NCBI RefSeq assembly: GCF_002086155.1 | Contig: NZ_MVHE01000008.1 | Span: 1 to 64,000, forward strand | Origin: Mycobacterium angelicum | Lineage (GTDB): Bacteria; Actinomycetota; Actinomycetes; Mycobacteriales; Mycobacteriaceae | DNA: 64,000 bases | Direction: 5' to 3' | Shown here: one piece after another, positions 1-9,258 of the stretch | Layout of the letters: each line of letters starts with the position of its first letter | Position numbering within the stretch: the first letter of the stretch is position 1 | Position numbers and translations under genes: made by a program | The notes under the pieces: generated by a model | Seen by the model: the letters and a program-made list of their open reading frames with translations, nothing else | Database searches by the model: none | What the model was told of the DNA's origin: nothing

Positions 1-918
1 GGGTGCCGGGGCCGGGTTGACCGGGGTTATCGGAGTGACCGGCTGATTCGGGTTCGGCCGCGGATTGACCGGGGTGATCGGAGTTACCGGCGCGCCCGGG
101 GTAATCGGCGTCACCGGGTTGACCGGGGTCACCGGGGTTATCGGCGCCGGGTTGATCGGGGTGATCGGGGTAACCGGGGTGGGGTTCAGCGGGTCGAACG
201 GTGTCGGCGGCACCGGTTCGAACGGAGTCGGGTTCACCGGGGTCACCGGCGCACCGGGAGTAATCGGTGTGTAGGGGTTGGCCGGCACCGGCTCGAATGG
301 CGTCGCGGGCGGGATGACCGGCGACGGCCCATTCGGGGTCGGGACGACGATCGTCGGAACCTCGGGCGTCGGCGGGGTCACCTGGTGCAGCAGATCCGCC
401 AGCGCGTTGTGCGGCGGTTTCCAATTCTTGGATGCCAGCACCTGTTCGGCCGTTTCGGCAACGACGCTGGTATTGGCGTTGTGGGTGGCGCGGACCAATT
501 CATCGACCGCGGCCTGGCGCTGTTCGGCCTCCAAATCGGGGTCGTTCTCCAAAATGGTTATTTCCCGTTGCGCCCCGTCGACGTTGTTGCCGATATCGGA
601 TTTAGCCTGCACGATCAATCCGCCGATATGGCGATGCCAGGTAATGACGGTGGCAAGGTAATCCTGCAGCGTGCTCATTTCATTGAGATTGGTGCCGAGT
701 GCGCCATTGGCGGCATTGGCGGCACCCCCCGACCAGACCCCACCTTCGAAGATTTCCACCTGCTGGCGCTTGGCGGCGTCCATGACGTCGGTGACCTGAC
801 GCAGCAGCTGGTTGTACTCCTGCGCACGGTCGTAGAAGGTGTCCTCGTTCGCTTCCGGCCATCCACCGGGCTCGAGCATTTGACCGGCGTACTCGCCCGT
901 CGGCCTGGGAATGCCCAT
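1..918 (-). CDS. espK: EspK, ESX-1 secretion-associated protein (3' part outside window)
   Basis: Open minus-strand frame from ATG at 918, running off the left edge (306 codons visible). The start has a strong purine-rich ribosome site about 8 nt upstream (GGAAGGAAAG). The N-terminal ~150 residues are helical and carry a tryptophan-glycine turn ([17 protein letters not shown]), as in EspK and other ESX substrates. After about residue 150 it becomes a proline-rich linker of VTPxNP / ITPxNP units. This matches the known layout of EspK (Rv3879c), a chaperone-like partner of EspB in ESX-1. Position upstream of espL-espB agrees. The globular C-terminal domain would lie outside the window. Confidence 0.88.
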   Translation of the reverse strand, partial: MGIPRPTGEYAGQMLEPGGWPEANEDTFYDRAQEYNQLLRQVTDVMDAAKRQQVEIFEGGVWSGGAANAANGALGTNLNEMSTLQDYLATVITWHRHIGGLIVQAKSDIGNNVDGAQREITILENDPDLEAEQRQAAVDELVRATHNANTSVVAETAEQVLASKNWKPPHNALADLLHQVTPPTPEVPTIVVPTPNGPSPVIPPATPFEPVPANPYTPITPGAPVTPVNPTPFEPVPPTPFDPLNPTPVTPITPINPAPITPVTPVNPVTPITPGAPVTPITPVNPRPNPNQPVTPITPVNPAPAP

Positions 919-1076
919 TGCTACTTTCCTTCCAACAACGTCATGCTTAACCAGCCTAACCGAGGTTATGGCCTGCTAGATGCGGCAATTTGGTGGAGCA
1001 ATGCCGGGTGGCCGAGCCGTCGACAAGGCAAGCGTGGGCGCGTCTGCGCCCACGCTTGAAGGTGACCGGAAAAGCT

Positions 1077-1424
1077 TTAGGCCAGCCCGTGGTTCATCGT
1101 CTTGGACATGGCCTCCAACGCTGCGGTGAGTTGCTGGCCCGCCGCGTTGTTGTAGGCGCTCGCCGTGGCCTGGGCGTTCTGCAGCGCCTCGTTGACGCGG
1201 GCACCGACCACTTCGGCACCCACCTCTTTGATCAGGCCGTCGTCAATGCGAACACCGGTGAGCCATTGGTGCCCATTGATCGTGACTTCGACCGTTTTGG
1301 CCTCATCGGTGCCACGGAAAGACCCCGTGTTCATTTGGTTAAGCGTGCCGTCCAGCGCGGATTGGAACTGTCCTGCGAGGGCCAATACCTGCGCTACGTC
1401 GGGCGGAATTTCGTAGAAACTCAC
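1077..1424 (-). CDS. espL: EspL, ESX-1 associated YbaB-like protein
   Basis: 115 residues, the same length as M. tuberculosis EspL (Rv3880c), with the conserved core QSALDGTLNQMN and VEVTINGHQWLTG. EspL is required for ESX-1 function and interacts with espE/espF-type factors; the fold resembles the YbaB nucleoid-protein family. The start chosen is GTG at 1424: it overlaps the espB stop (GTGA) and has AAGGAG just upstream. A longer frame to 1478 lies inside espB and is not needed. Translational coupling to espB is inferred from the overlap. Confidence 0.9.
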   Translation of the reverse strand: MSFYEIPPDVAQVLALAGQFQSALDGTLNQMNTGSFRGTDEAKTVEVTINGHQWLTGVRIDDGLIKEVGAEVVGARVNEALQNAQATASAYNNAAGQQLTAALEAMSKTMNHGLA

Positions 1425-2809
1425 TTTGACTCCTTGCTGTCTTGCCGGCGGCGTTGACCGATGACGGCCTCGGTCCATTCTCTGTCTTCGGTGTAGAGCG
1501 CTTCGTCGTCACCGGTTGCGCCCTTGGACTTGGAACCTCCCTGGCCCTGGCCGTGCGCGCCCATCGGCATGCCCATGCCGCCGCCGGCCATTCCACTGCC
1601 GGCGGGCGCCTTACCCGCGCCCACACCGCCAATGTCGCCGGCAGACGCCGGACGCACGGACTCGCCGTCAATGCCGGTCGCGGGAGCCAACGGCATCGAC
1701 GGCATACCACCGCCGCCGCCGCCACCACCCAGCGACATCGGCTTCACGCCCAGTTCCCCGGATAGGTTCGCCGCGGCCTCGCGCCCGGCGGCGGTCAGCT
1801 CGGCCGCGGTGCCGGCCGGCATACCGCCGCCGGCGCCGGCACCCGTCATCGGGGCCATCGGAGCCATCGGCGTGGTGCCGCCGGTACCGCCGGAGCCGTC
1901 GCTCGGCGGCATCAGGAAGCCCGGGATCAACCCCTGCGCCTGCGGTGGTGGCGGCGGGTCGATCTTGATCGCGCGCGGCGGCTTCTCGGGATTCACCGGT
2001 TCCAGCTCGGCCTTGGTGTTGTACTCCTTGAGTACCTTTTCCGAGGTCTGCTGGTACTCGGCGTAGAGCTTGATGGCTTGCTCTTGATACTTGGGGTCCT
2101 TCGACATCTCCTCGAGCTTGTTGATGTCCGCCAACGAGGGATGCGACCGCCTGGCCCAAACCTGAAGTTGTGCCATGTAGGTGGCTTGCTTGGACAGCCC
2201 CGCCGCCAGCTGCGCCATGTACATGATCCACTTCTTCTGCCCGTCCAGCGAGTCCTCGCAGGCCGTGGCCGCGTCGCCTTCCCAGTTGTCAAAACCGCGG
2301 AACCGCCGGATGTCGCCCTGCAGCGCCAGGTTGAGCGAATTCCACCCGTCGGCAAAGCCGGTCAACGACTGGCCCTGATCGCCCGATTCGAGCTTGGTCG
2401 CGGTGGATTTGAGGTCGCTGAAGTCCGGGTCGCCGGCCGCTGCGATCTTCGGGGTCTCCTGTAGCCCGGCCGAGCTGTCGCCGCCCTCGCCTACCGCCCC
2501 CTCCTCGTGCATCGACGCGTCGCCGTCGCTATTGAGCGCCGTCGCAGAATCCTCGTCGACGTCGCCGTAGGCCTTGGCCGCGTTGCGCAGCGATGTCGCC
2601 AACCGCGCGCGCTCGCGTGCGCCGGCCTCCAGGTAGAGCCGCATGTTCTGGGCGGACACGTCCATCTGTTTGGCCGCGTTCTGGGCCGCGGTGAGCGTGC
2701 ACGGCGGCTGGGGAACATCAGTGGGTGGAACTGCCATCGGGGTTTCCACTTCGGTAGCCCGGTTCAGGATCTCTTGCTGATCCACCTTGACGGTCTGCGG
2801 CTGCGACAT
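1421..2809 (-). CDS. espB: EspB, secreted ESX-1 substrate
   Basis: 462 residues. The N-terminal ~290 residues are the PE/PPE-like helical bundle, with a WEG turn (NWEGDAATACE, near residue 176) that serves as the WxG half of the secretion signal. A proline run (PPPPPQ) leads to a glycine/proline/methionine-rich C-terminal part that MycP1 cleaves in M. tuberculosis. The C-terminal end TEAVIGQRRRQDSKESK is nearly identical to known EspB. EspB oligomerises outside the cell and binds phospholipids. It lies between eccE1 (upstream, 130 bp gap) and espL (4-bp overlap). Confidence 0.95.
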   Translation of the reverse strand: MSQPQTVKVDQQEILNRATEVETPMAVPPTDVPQPPCTLTAAQNAAKQMDVSAQNMRLYLEAGARERARLATSLRNAAKAYGDVDEDSATALNSDGDASMHEEGAVGEGGDSSAGLQETPKIAAAGDPDFSDLKSTATKLESGDQGQSLTGFADGWNSLNLALQGDIRRFRGFDNWEGDAATACEDSLDGQKKWIMYMAQLAAGLSKQATYMAQLQVWARRSHPSLADINKLEEMSKDPKYQEQAIKLYAEYQQTSEKVLKEYNTKAELEPVNPEKPPRAIKIDPPPPPQAQGLIPGFLMPPSDGSGGTGGTTPMAPMAPMTGAGAGGGMPAGTAAELTAAGREAAANLSGELGVKPMSLGGGGGGGGMPSMPLAPATGIDGESVRPASAGDIGGVGAGKAPAGSGMAGGGMGMPMGAHGQGQGGSKSKGATGDDEALYTEDREWTEAVIGQRRRQDSKESK

Positions 2810-2891
2810 CTCGGTTCATCCTCCTTAGTGCTACAGCCATTATCGTCGCTGAGCGCCGGGGGTCCATGCACCAAAAAATTCGGCCTGCTCC

Positions 2892-2946
2892 GGCACTAGT
2901 CCGGCACTACTTGGGCACTACTCGGGCACTACTTGGGCACTACTTG
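2892..2946. repeat. Five tandem 11-bp repeats at the eccE1-espB junction
   Basis: Five consecutive copies of GGCACTACTTG (plus strand): 2892-2902, 2903-2913, 2914-2924, 2925-2935 and 2936-2946. The first and third have small changes. The last copy contains the eccE1 stop codon (TAG, 2942-2940 on the minus strand), so the array starts in the end of the gene and extends into the espB leader. Because 11 is not a multiple of 3, the array puts a TAG in every minus-strand frame. Confidence 0.9.
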
Positions 2947-4328
2947 GGCAAAGCCATCTGGAATCGGCTCTCCTCGGGCGGCAAAATCCGGCGGATCGGC
3001 AGCTCACGGTGCCGCGGCGTACCGATCAGGTTGTGCCGCAGAATCACCCGGTCGATGCCGGCGTGCGGACCCAGATAGGTCGTCACATTCGGCCACACCA
3101 CCTTGGCAACCGGACCGGTGTGCGCACCGATCAACCGGGCGAATTCCTCGAACTGCGGCGCAACGGTGACAATCGCACCTGCGGCCGCCGCACGCACCGT
3201 GAACTGCGTAAATGTCTGGGCGTCGGGCAGGTTGATGCTGGAGTCGACGTCATCGAACGGCATGTAGACCGGACACCGGTTCACCGTTTCCCCGATCAGC
3301 ACACCGGCCGAGCCGATTGGGATCTGGCAGTGCCGGTTGGCGACCAGGTCCTGGCCCACCAACGCCGGCCGCTGGCCACCGAACAGTCGGGTGAAGCCGC
3401 GCGGCGTCTTGGGCTTACCGATCGTTGTCAATAGGACCGTGGTCTGCGGCGGCATTTCCGGAGCGATCCGCACCCTGGTGATGGTGTGGTCGGCGCGGGC
3501 CGACCACCACAAATCCGGACCGCCGGGCGCGGTGTAGGCGGCGGTGTAGGCCTCGCGCCCCTGGATCATCGACCACTTCTCCCGCACGAAGCCGATGTCG
3601 GTGGCGTGGTCGTAGTCGTCGAAGCTGCGGCCGCACAGCGCGTCGACCCCGTGGCCGGCCAGGTTGTCGGCGATGCGAGTCGCCGAGGCCACCAGATACC
3701 GGGCCAGCCCGGAGACACCTTCGTCACGGCGCTGCGCCGACTTGTGCGCGGTTACCGGGTCGGCGCGCAGCATGATCCAGGTGCGCCGGTTGGCCGGCGC
3801 CGGGTCGGCCCCGATCACCTGCTGGTACAGACCCACCACGTCGGGCGTGGCGGTGTGGCCGACGCGGTATCCGGCCGACACCACATCGGCCTCGAGGTCC
3901 GGACAGTGCACCGCCAGCAGTTCCTGCAACAACCGGGTGTCCAGCACATCGTCGGTGTGCGCCTGCCCATCGACGATGACCGTCGGGGTGAACGGGCGCG
4001 CCTTGAGCTCGATGACCGCGATGAGGTGGTCGCGGCGCCAGCGCACCGCGACGTGATCTCCCGGCTTCACGGTGGCACCCACGACTGGCTCCGACGGAAT
4101 GTCCGGCGGCTTGCGGCGCCGGCGCAGCCAGGCGAATACCGTTGCCACCCAACCGGTTACGCGACGGCCGAAGAAGGTGACGAAGGCGATGACGGCCAAT
4201 GCCGCCGCGATCACGATGCCCACCCACCAATACCGCATGTGCAGGAAGAACAGGATGGCGGGCGGCGCCAGCACCGCGACGATCAACGTGTGGCCCGTGC
4301 TGAACCGCAGTCGGATGGGATTCCTCAT
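2940..4328 (-). CDS. eccE1: EccE1, ESX-1 core membrane component
   Basis: 462 residues, the size of Rv3882c. Two transmembrane helices lie at about residues 12-30 and 34-52 (LIVAVLAPPAILFFL and a following IVIAAALAVIAFV stretch). The rest is a periplasm-facing or peripheral domain typical of EccE. EccE stabilises the EccB-EccC-EccD membrane complex of the type VII machine. ATG at 4328 follows the mycP1 stop by 7 nt, so the two are co-transcribed. Its stop lies inside the 11-bp repeat array. Confidence 0.93.
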   Translation of the reverse strand: MRNPIRLRFSTGHTLIVAVLAPPAILFFLHMRYWWVGIVIAAALAVIAFVTFFGRRVTGWVATVFAWLRRRRKPPDIPSEPVVGATVKPGDHVAVRWRRDHLIAVIELKARPFTPTVIVDGQAHTDDVLDTRLLQELLAVHCPDLEADVVSAGYRVGHTATPDVVGLYQQVIGADPAPANRRTWIMLRADPVTAHKSAQRRDEGVSGLARYLVASATRIADNLAGHGVDALCGRSFDDYDHATDIGFVREKWSMIQGREAYTAAYTAPGGPDLWWSARADHTITRVRIAPEMPPQTTVLLTTIGKPKTPRGFTRLFGGQRPALVGQDLVANRHCQIPIGSAGVLIGETVNRCPVYMPFDDVDSSINLPDAQTFTQFTVRAAAAGAIVTVAPQFEEFARLIGAHTGPVAKVVWPNVTTYLGPHAGIDRVILRHNLIGTPRHRELPIRRILPPEESRFQMALPK

Positions 4329-4335
4329 GAGCTGT

Positions 4336-5685
4336 TCACCGGCGCCTCATGGCCCGCGCCGTCAGCGAACCCAGCCCCAGCGCAACCACCAGGCCGACCA
4401 CCGTCAGCGTCACTACCGTGATCGGTCGACGATCGGGACCTGGCTCGATCACCGGTGGCGGAATTCGGCGGACCTCGTAGGGGATGGTCGGGGCGCCGGC
4501 CGGCATGTCCCACGTCAGCGCGGCCAGAGCGTTGATGACGCCGGCGCCGACGAGGTCGTCGACTCCCCCGCCGGGGTGGCGCGCGGTGGCGGTTATCCGG
4601 TTCATGATCTGAATCGGCGTCAGTTCCGGAAACCGCTGCCGCAGCAGCGCCGCCAGACCCGAGACATATGCCGCCGCAAAGGAAGTACCGGCGATGGGAA
4701 CCGGACCCTCCTTGCCCTGCAGCGCGTTCACCGGCTCACCCCGGTCGCCCAGGGCCACGATGTTCTCCGCGGGCGCGGCTACGCCCACCCACGGTCCGTG
4801 CATCGAAAACGAACTCGGCACCCCGTTTTGGCCGATACCGCCGACGGTCAGCACCAACGGTGCGTACCACGCCGGCGTCACTATCGTCTGCACCTTGTTC
4901 CAGCCGCGCGGGTCGTTAGGCGTGGAGGCGTCGGGCAGTGGGTTCTGTGCGCAGTCGCCGCCGGCGTTGCCGGCGGCGACCACGATCACCGCGCCTTTGA
5001 CGTTGACCGCGTAATTGATGGCCGCACCCAGTGTCGCCTCATCGATGGGCCGGCTCACCTTGTAGCAGGCCGCTTCACTGATGTTGATCACGCCGGCGCC
5101 CAGATTGGCGGCGTGCACGACGGCGCGGGCCAGGCTGCGGATGGATCCGGCGGCCGGGGTCGCGTTGGGGTCGTTGGGGTTGGGTTGCGAGCCGACGGGT
5201 TCGAAGGCCTCCGAGGTCTGCCGCAACGAGAGCAGCCGCGCGTCGGGCGCGACGCCGATGAACCCGTCGGTGGGTGCGGGCCGGCCGGCGATGATCGATG
5301 CGGTGAGCGTGCCGTGGGCATCGCAGTCGGACAAGCCGTTGCCGGCCTGATCGACGAAATCGCCGCCGGGCTCGGCGGGTACGCGCGGTGACGCGTTGAC
5401 ACCGGTGTCGATGACAGCGACCGTCACACCGGCCCCGGTGGCGAACTTGTGCGCATCGGTCACCCCGAGATAGGCGTTGCTCCAAGGCGGGTCGTGAAAG
5501 CTGGAATCCGGCAAAACCGTGGGCGCCGAACACAACACACGCTGTTCGGTGGGCTGGTCGGGCCCGGTCACGTCGGGCGGCACCGCGCCCGGATCGATGG
5601 AGGGCGGGGTGATCGCCAGTGCGGGCGGGGCGGCTCCGGCGGTCAGCAACGCTAGCGCCACCGTCATCAGCAAGATCCGGTGCAC
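4336..5685 (-). CDS. mycP1: MycP1, mycosin-1 subtilisin-like protease
   Basis: 449 residues from GTG at 5685, which gives the signal peptide VHRILLMTVALALLTAG; the frame remains open to 5856 but that part has no family match. A GGAG motif lies upstream of the GTG. Catalytic triad: Asp in VIDTG (~93), His in DAHGT (~124), Ser in GTSFAAAY (~335). A C-terminal transmembrane helix precedes a basic RAMRRR tail. Mycosins are membrane-anchored proteases needed for type VII complex stability; MycP1 also trims EspB. Encoded directly upstream of eccE1. Confidence 0.94.
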   Translation of the reverse strand: MHRILLMTVALALLTAGAAPPALAITPPSIDPGAVPPDVTGPDQPTEQRVLCSAPTVLPDSSFHDPPWSNAYLGVTDAHKFATGAGVTVAVIDTGVNASPRVPAEPGGDFVDQAGNGLSDCDAHGTLTASIIAGRPAPTDGFIGVAPDARLLSLRQTSEAFEPVGSQPNPNDPNATPAAGSIRSLARAVVHAANLGAGVINISEAACYKVSRPIDEATLGAAINYAVNVKGAVIVVAAGNAGGDCAQNPLPDASTPNDPRGWNKVQTIVTPAWYAPLVLTVGGIGQNGVPSSFSMHGPWVGVAAPAENIVALGDRGEPVNALQGKEGPVPIAGTSFAAAYVSGLAALLRQRFPELTPIQIMNRITATARHPGGGVDDLVGAGVINALAALTWDMPAGAPTIPYEVRRIPPPVIEPGPDRRPITVVTLTVVGLVVALGLGSLTARAMRRR

Positions 5686-5869
5686 CCCCGAATCACTCCG
5701 TTCATTTAGCGGCGTTGGCGTGCGTGTCACGTCTGCGTGCAGTTTAGACGTAACAAGTGCGTAAACGGAGTAGCTCCAGCAATCGAGTGTGCGTGCTGGG
5801 CGGGGCTGCAGCTCCGGCGGCGCCATGGGGTCACTTTCGAAGCCGCGGATGCACACTCAAGATGCACGC

Positions 5870-7723
5870 TCAAAGGGCTATCGGCACATGCTTTTCCGCG
5901 CACGCCTCGCCTACCGCCTTGACGACGTCCTCGGTCCGCAGCGTCTGCAGATCCTCGACGGTCACCGAGCCTTTGGCGCTGCGATGCTGGGCGGCCACCC
6001 GCGAATCCCGCAGCCGTTCGGCACGCTCGACCACGTTGCGGGCAAAGCGCCCGTTGTGCATGGCGTCGATGCCGTGCGCGCCGTCGGGTGCGGTGTAGGT
6101 CCTTAGCGTCGTACAGGCTTGGGCCAGCGCTTCGGCGGCCGCGGGCTCGATGACAGTGGCCCGCGGCTTGCCGTAGCGAACCGCGATTTCCACCAGCTCG
6201 CCCGGGCTGTAGGACTCGAACCGCAACTTGCGGTTGAACCGGCCGCCCAGACCCGGGTTGACGGTGAGGAACTCGTCGACTTCCTTCTCGTATCCCGCGC
6301 CGATGAAGCAGAAGTCGAACCGGTGCACCTCGAGCGCCACCAGCAACTGGTTGACGGCTTCCATGCCGATCATGTCCGGCCGGCCGTCTTGGTGTCGCTC
6401 CACCAGCGAATAGAACTCGTCCATGAACAGGATCCGGCCCAGGGAGCGATTGATGAGTTCGTTGGTCTTGGGTCCCGACGCCCCGATGTGTTCGCCACAG
6501 AAATCGGCGCGCTTGACTTCGATGATCTCGGGATGCCGGACGATCCCCAGCCCGGCGTAAATCTTCCCCAGTGCCTCGGCGGTGGTGGTCTTACCGGTGC
6601 CGGGCGGTCCCACCAGCAGCATGTGGTTGGTCTGGTTGGCCACCGGCAGCCCGGCCGCCAGCCGCAGCGCCCTAACCTCGATCTGGTCCTCGAGCTCGGC
6701 GACCGCGCGTTTGACCTCGGCCAGGCCGACCTGGTTATCCAGCAGCGCACGCCCGTCCTCCAGAAGTTCGGTGCGCCGCTCCTGATGCTCGGCCTCGGTG
6801 CGCTGCTGGGCGGAACGCTGAGTGCTCACATCCCACTTGTCGGTCCGAGTTGCGATCGTCTGCTCGTCGGTGATGACCAACTCCAGCGTGGAGTCGGCCA
6901 GCGCCTGTTTGGCCGGCGCGGTCAGCGCACCGTTGATGGTCGCCCTGGATAACCACACCTGCGCCTTGTGTTCTTCGCCGAGCTGGCGATGCGCCATGCC
7001 GCGCACATACGCCAAATCTGCTGCTATCAAAGGAAAGTCGTTCGGGTCGATGGCGGTGATCGTCATGTCGTTGCGGTCGCGGCGCGACTGCGTCGGACTC
7101 TGGTGTGCCGCGCGCACCTCGACCCGGTCGGTCCAGTCCAGCGCGACCCGCGACTGGCCGAGGTGCGCGGCAGCATGCGCGGCCAGCGCGCAGGTTGCCG
7201 CCGTCACCGCGGCCATGATGATGGCCTGCGGCGGTAGTACGGTCGCCGCCACCGAGATCACATCGGGCCAGCGCTGCGCGGCGAACATCAGATACGCCTC
7301 GATGTACTGCTGCCACTGGTGGTTCTCCCAGGTGTCCAACAGCACGGGATCCGCAAGCAGCCCTTGGGCTTTCTCGTACTGTCGATCGTCGATTAGGGCG
7401 CTGGCCAGTGCCAGGCCGGCGTGGGACGACTCGGTCACCGAGATCGACAGGTACGGCCCGGCCTTGATGGGGGCGGAGAGGCGTACGCCGAGCCGGTTGG
7501 TCTCCCGGTGTAGCCGGTTGCCGTAGGCGTAGAGCTGTTGCACCGTCGACAATGTTTCGTCGCCCGCGGCGATCCGGCCGAGCCAGGCGTCGGCCATCGA
7601 CGGGTCGATTTCGGTGGCTTCCCGAAATTGCCCCCCCGCCGCGGCAATATCCTTGTCCAACAACGTCATTGCCTGATCGAACCGCTTGCGTGCGGCGGCC
7701 GTTGTCGTGCTGCCAGCCATCAT
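5870..7723 (-). CDS. eccA2: EccA2, ESX-2 AAA+ ATPase
   Basis: 617 residues (M. tuberculosis Rv3884c has about the same length). The N-terminal ~280 residues are helical TPR-like; the C-terminal half is a CbxX/CfqX-type AAA+ domain with Walker A GPPGTGKTTTAEALG (~370) and Walker B ILFMDEFY (~430). EccA proteins are cytosolic ATPases thought to release EspG chaperones from PE/PPE substrates. The start ATG (7723) overlaps the eccE2 stop (ATGA); an adjacent second ATG at 7720 could also be used. Last gene of the ESX-2 operon, 184 bp before mycP1. Confidence 0.92.
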   Translation of the reverse strand: MMAGSTTTAAARKRFDQAMTLLDKDIAAAGGQFREATEIDPSMADAWLGRIAAGDETLSTVQQLYAYGNRLHRETNRLGVRLSAPIKAGPYLSISVTESSHAGLALASALIDDRQYEKAQGLLADPVLLDTWENHQWQQYIEAYLMFAAQRWPDVISVAATVLPPQAIIMAAVTAATCALAAHAAAHLGQSRVALDWTDRVEVRAAHQSPTQSRRDRNDMTITAIDPNDFPLIAADLAYVRGMAHRQLGEEHKAQVWLSRATINGALTAPAKQALADSTLELVITDEQTIATRTDKWDVSTQRSAQQRTEAEHQERRTELLEDGRALLDNQVGLAEVKRAVAELEDQIEVRALRLAAGLPVANQTNHMLLVGPPGTGKTTTAEALGKIYAGLGIVRHPEIIEVKRADFCGEHIGASGPKTNELINRSLGRILFMDEFYSLVERHQDGRPDMIGMEAVNQLLVALEVHRFDFCFIGAGYEKEVDEFLTVNPGLGGRFNRKLRFESYSPGELVEIAVRYGKPRATVIEPAAAEALAQACTTLRTYTAPDGAHGIDAMHNGRFARNVVERAERLRDSRVAAQHRSAKGSVTVEDLQTLRTEDVVKAVGEACAEKHVPIAL

Positions 7724-9258
7724 GGCGTATCCACCGTTTCCAGTTCGGCGCTGCGCAGAGACACCGGTTCCGACGAGACGTAGCGGTTCTCGGCGCGGAA
7801 CAATTCCACCTCGACCGTGTGTACCTGGCCGGCCGCTGTCACTTCAATGGTGGCCGGACCCTTCTGGGTGACAACGACATTGGCGCCACCCCGGTACGGC
7901 GTGTCCGGATCACCCACGGAGATCAGCGTATTCGGGCGCGGCGCCGGGGTGAGCGTGCCGTCGACGATGCTGACCGTGGTCCCCGATACCGGCTTGGCCT
8001 GGTCGCTGACCGCAATGTCGGGCATCCGAACGCTGGCCCACCGCTGCAGGTTTCGGGTATGCACGGTGACCCGCTCCCCCGCCCCGGCCAGCCGCACCAC
8101 GATCCGTTTGGCCAGCGAGTCGTCGGCGGCGATGTGCACACGGCTGAATTCGCCCGGATCATCCAGCGGCAGCATCAGCCGGTTCCCGCCACCGACCTTG
8201 CCGAGCAACACACCCGACGGCCCGATCGGTACGACGAGCGGACCCGTCAGCGATCCACGCCGGATGCCGCGCAGCGCCGGCCGCGGACCACACAGATTGG
8301 CCGCGACGGCCTGGGCCTGCTCGCCGGGCAACGTCTGCAGCATGGTGCTCGGGGGCGCGGTCGGTGGCTGCCCGCTGCGCACCGTCAGCGTGGCCGCTGC
8401 CGTGCCGTCACCGAAAAGCGTGGTGTTCTGGGTGATTCCGTCGGCCCGCATGGACCAGGCCTGGGCCAGCTTTTCGCCGGTGATATTGCCGGGCCTATAC
8501 CAGTAGGTGGTCAGCCAGCCGCCGTCCCCGCGCACCGAGCGCCAGCGCCGATTCAGTACTTGCAGGGCCGAACGCCCCAGCCTGCGCTCCATCTCGACGA
8601 TGTCGGTCGCGGTCGCCACCTTCGCCCGGATGCCCTGCTGCCGCATTGCCGAACAGATCCGCTGCGCGGCCGCCAGGGCCGCGGTGCCGACCGAGGCGCG
8701 GCCCTGCAGCGCTTCGGCATTCTCGAGAGCACAGATTCGCACGACGAGCCAGGTTTCACGCTGACCTGCATACGGTGGGGTGCCGATCAGCGTGTCGTAC
8801 ACGCGCGGGTAGTCGCCCGTGCTGCGGCGGCGCGCGCCCGCACTGACCACGCTGAGCGATTCCACTTGCAGCCCAAGGCTTTGCCGCAACAGCGCCTGCA
8901 AATCCGTGAGGTCGAAGGCGTTCTCGGTGACGGTGGTGGTCGATCCGGTGAACAACGTCGGCGTGTGGGCCTTTCCGAGCAGTTGCACCGCGGCCACGGC
9001 CACGCCGTCCTGAAAGCGGACCCCGCCGCCGGCGCGGTCGTTGGCCACCGTGCGGGGCTCGGTCCACTCGATCGGCTGGTTGCGACGCAGCCACAGATTC
9101 AGCCACGACCACAGCGGCTGGCCCCGCCACCGAATGACGCCGCACACCATCCCCACCGCCAAACCGGTTGCGGCACCGAAGTATCCGCCGATCGCCCAGC
9201 CCGTCAGCACGGATACGAAGATGCCGACGATGATCGCCAGCCGGGTCGGGGCGCTCAT
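7720..9258 (-). CDS. eccE2: EccE2, ESX-2 membrane component
   Basis: 512 residues from ATG 9258, which overlaps the mycP2 stop (ATGA). The open frame extends upstream to 9837 but that part is antisense shadow of mycP2. Two N-terminal transmembrane helices (residues ~7-25 and 27-42), then a large soluble domain. It resembles EccE2 (Rv3885c) in position and design. Without EccB2 and EccC2 in this locus its structural partners are missing or encoded elsewhere. Confidence 0.88.
   Translation of the reverse strand: MSAPTRLAIIVGIFVSVLTGWAIGGYFGAATGLAVGMVCGVIRWRGQPLWSWLNLWLRRNQPIEWTEPRTVANDRAGGGVRFQDGVAVAAVQLLGKAHTPTLFTGSTTTVTENAFDLTDLQALLRQSLGLQVESLSVVSAGARRRSTGDYPRVYDTLIGTPPYAGQRETWLVVRICALENAEALQGRASVGTAALAAAQRICSAMRQQGIRAKVATATDIVEMERRLGRSALQVLNRRWRSVRGDGGWLTTYWYRPGNITGEKLAQAWSMRADGITQNTTLFGDGTAAATLTVRSGQPPTAPPSTMLQTLPGEQAQAVAANLCGPRPALRGIRRGSLTGPLVVPIGPSGVLLGKVGGGNRLMLPLDDPGEFSRVHIAADDSLAKRIVVRLAGAGERVTVHTRNLQRWASVRMPDIAVSDQAKPVSGTTVSIVDGTLTPAPRPNTLISVGDPDTPYRGGANVVVTQKGPATIEVTAAGQVHTVEVELFRAENRYVSSEPVSLRSAELETVDTP

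Noticed and set aside
65..661. Plus-strand collagen-like frames with GVIGVTG repeats
   Set aside because: They are the antisense of the proline-rich repeats of espK, which has a clear start, ribosome site and family match.
5686..5856. Longer mycP1 start at 5856
   Set aside because: It would place ~57 unrelated residues before a clear signal peptide; GTG 5685 has a GGAG site and matches MycP1.
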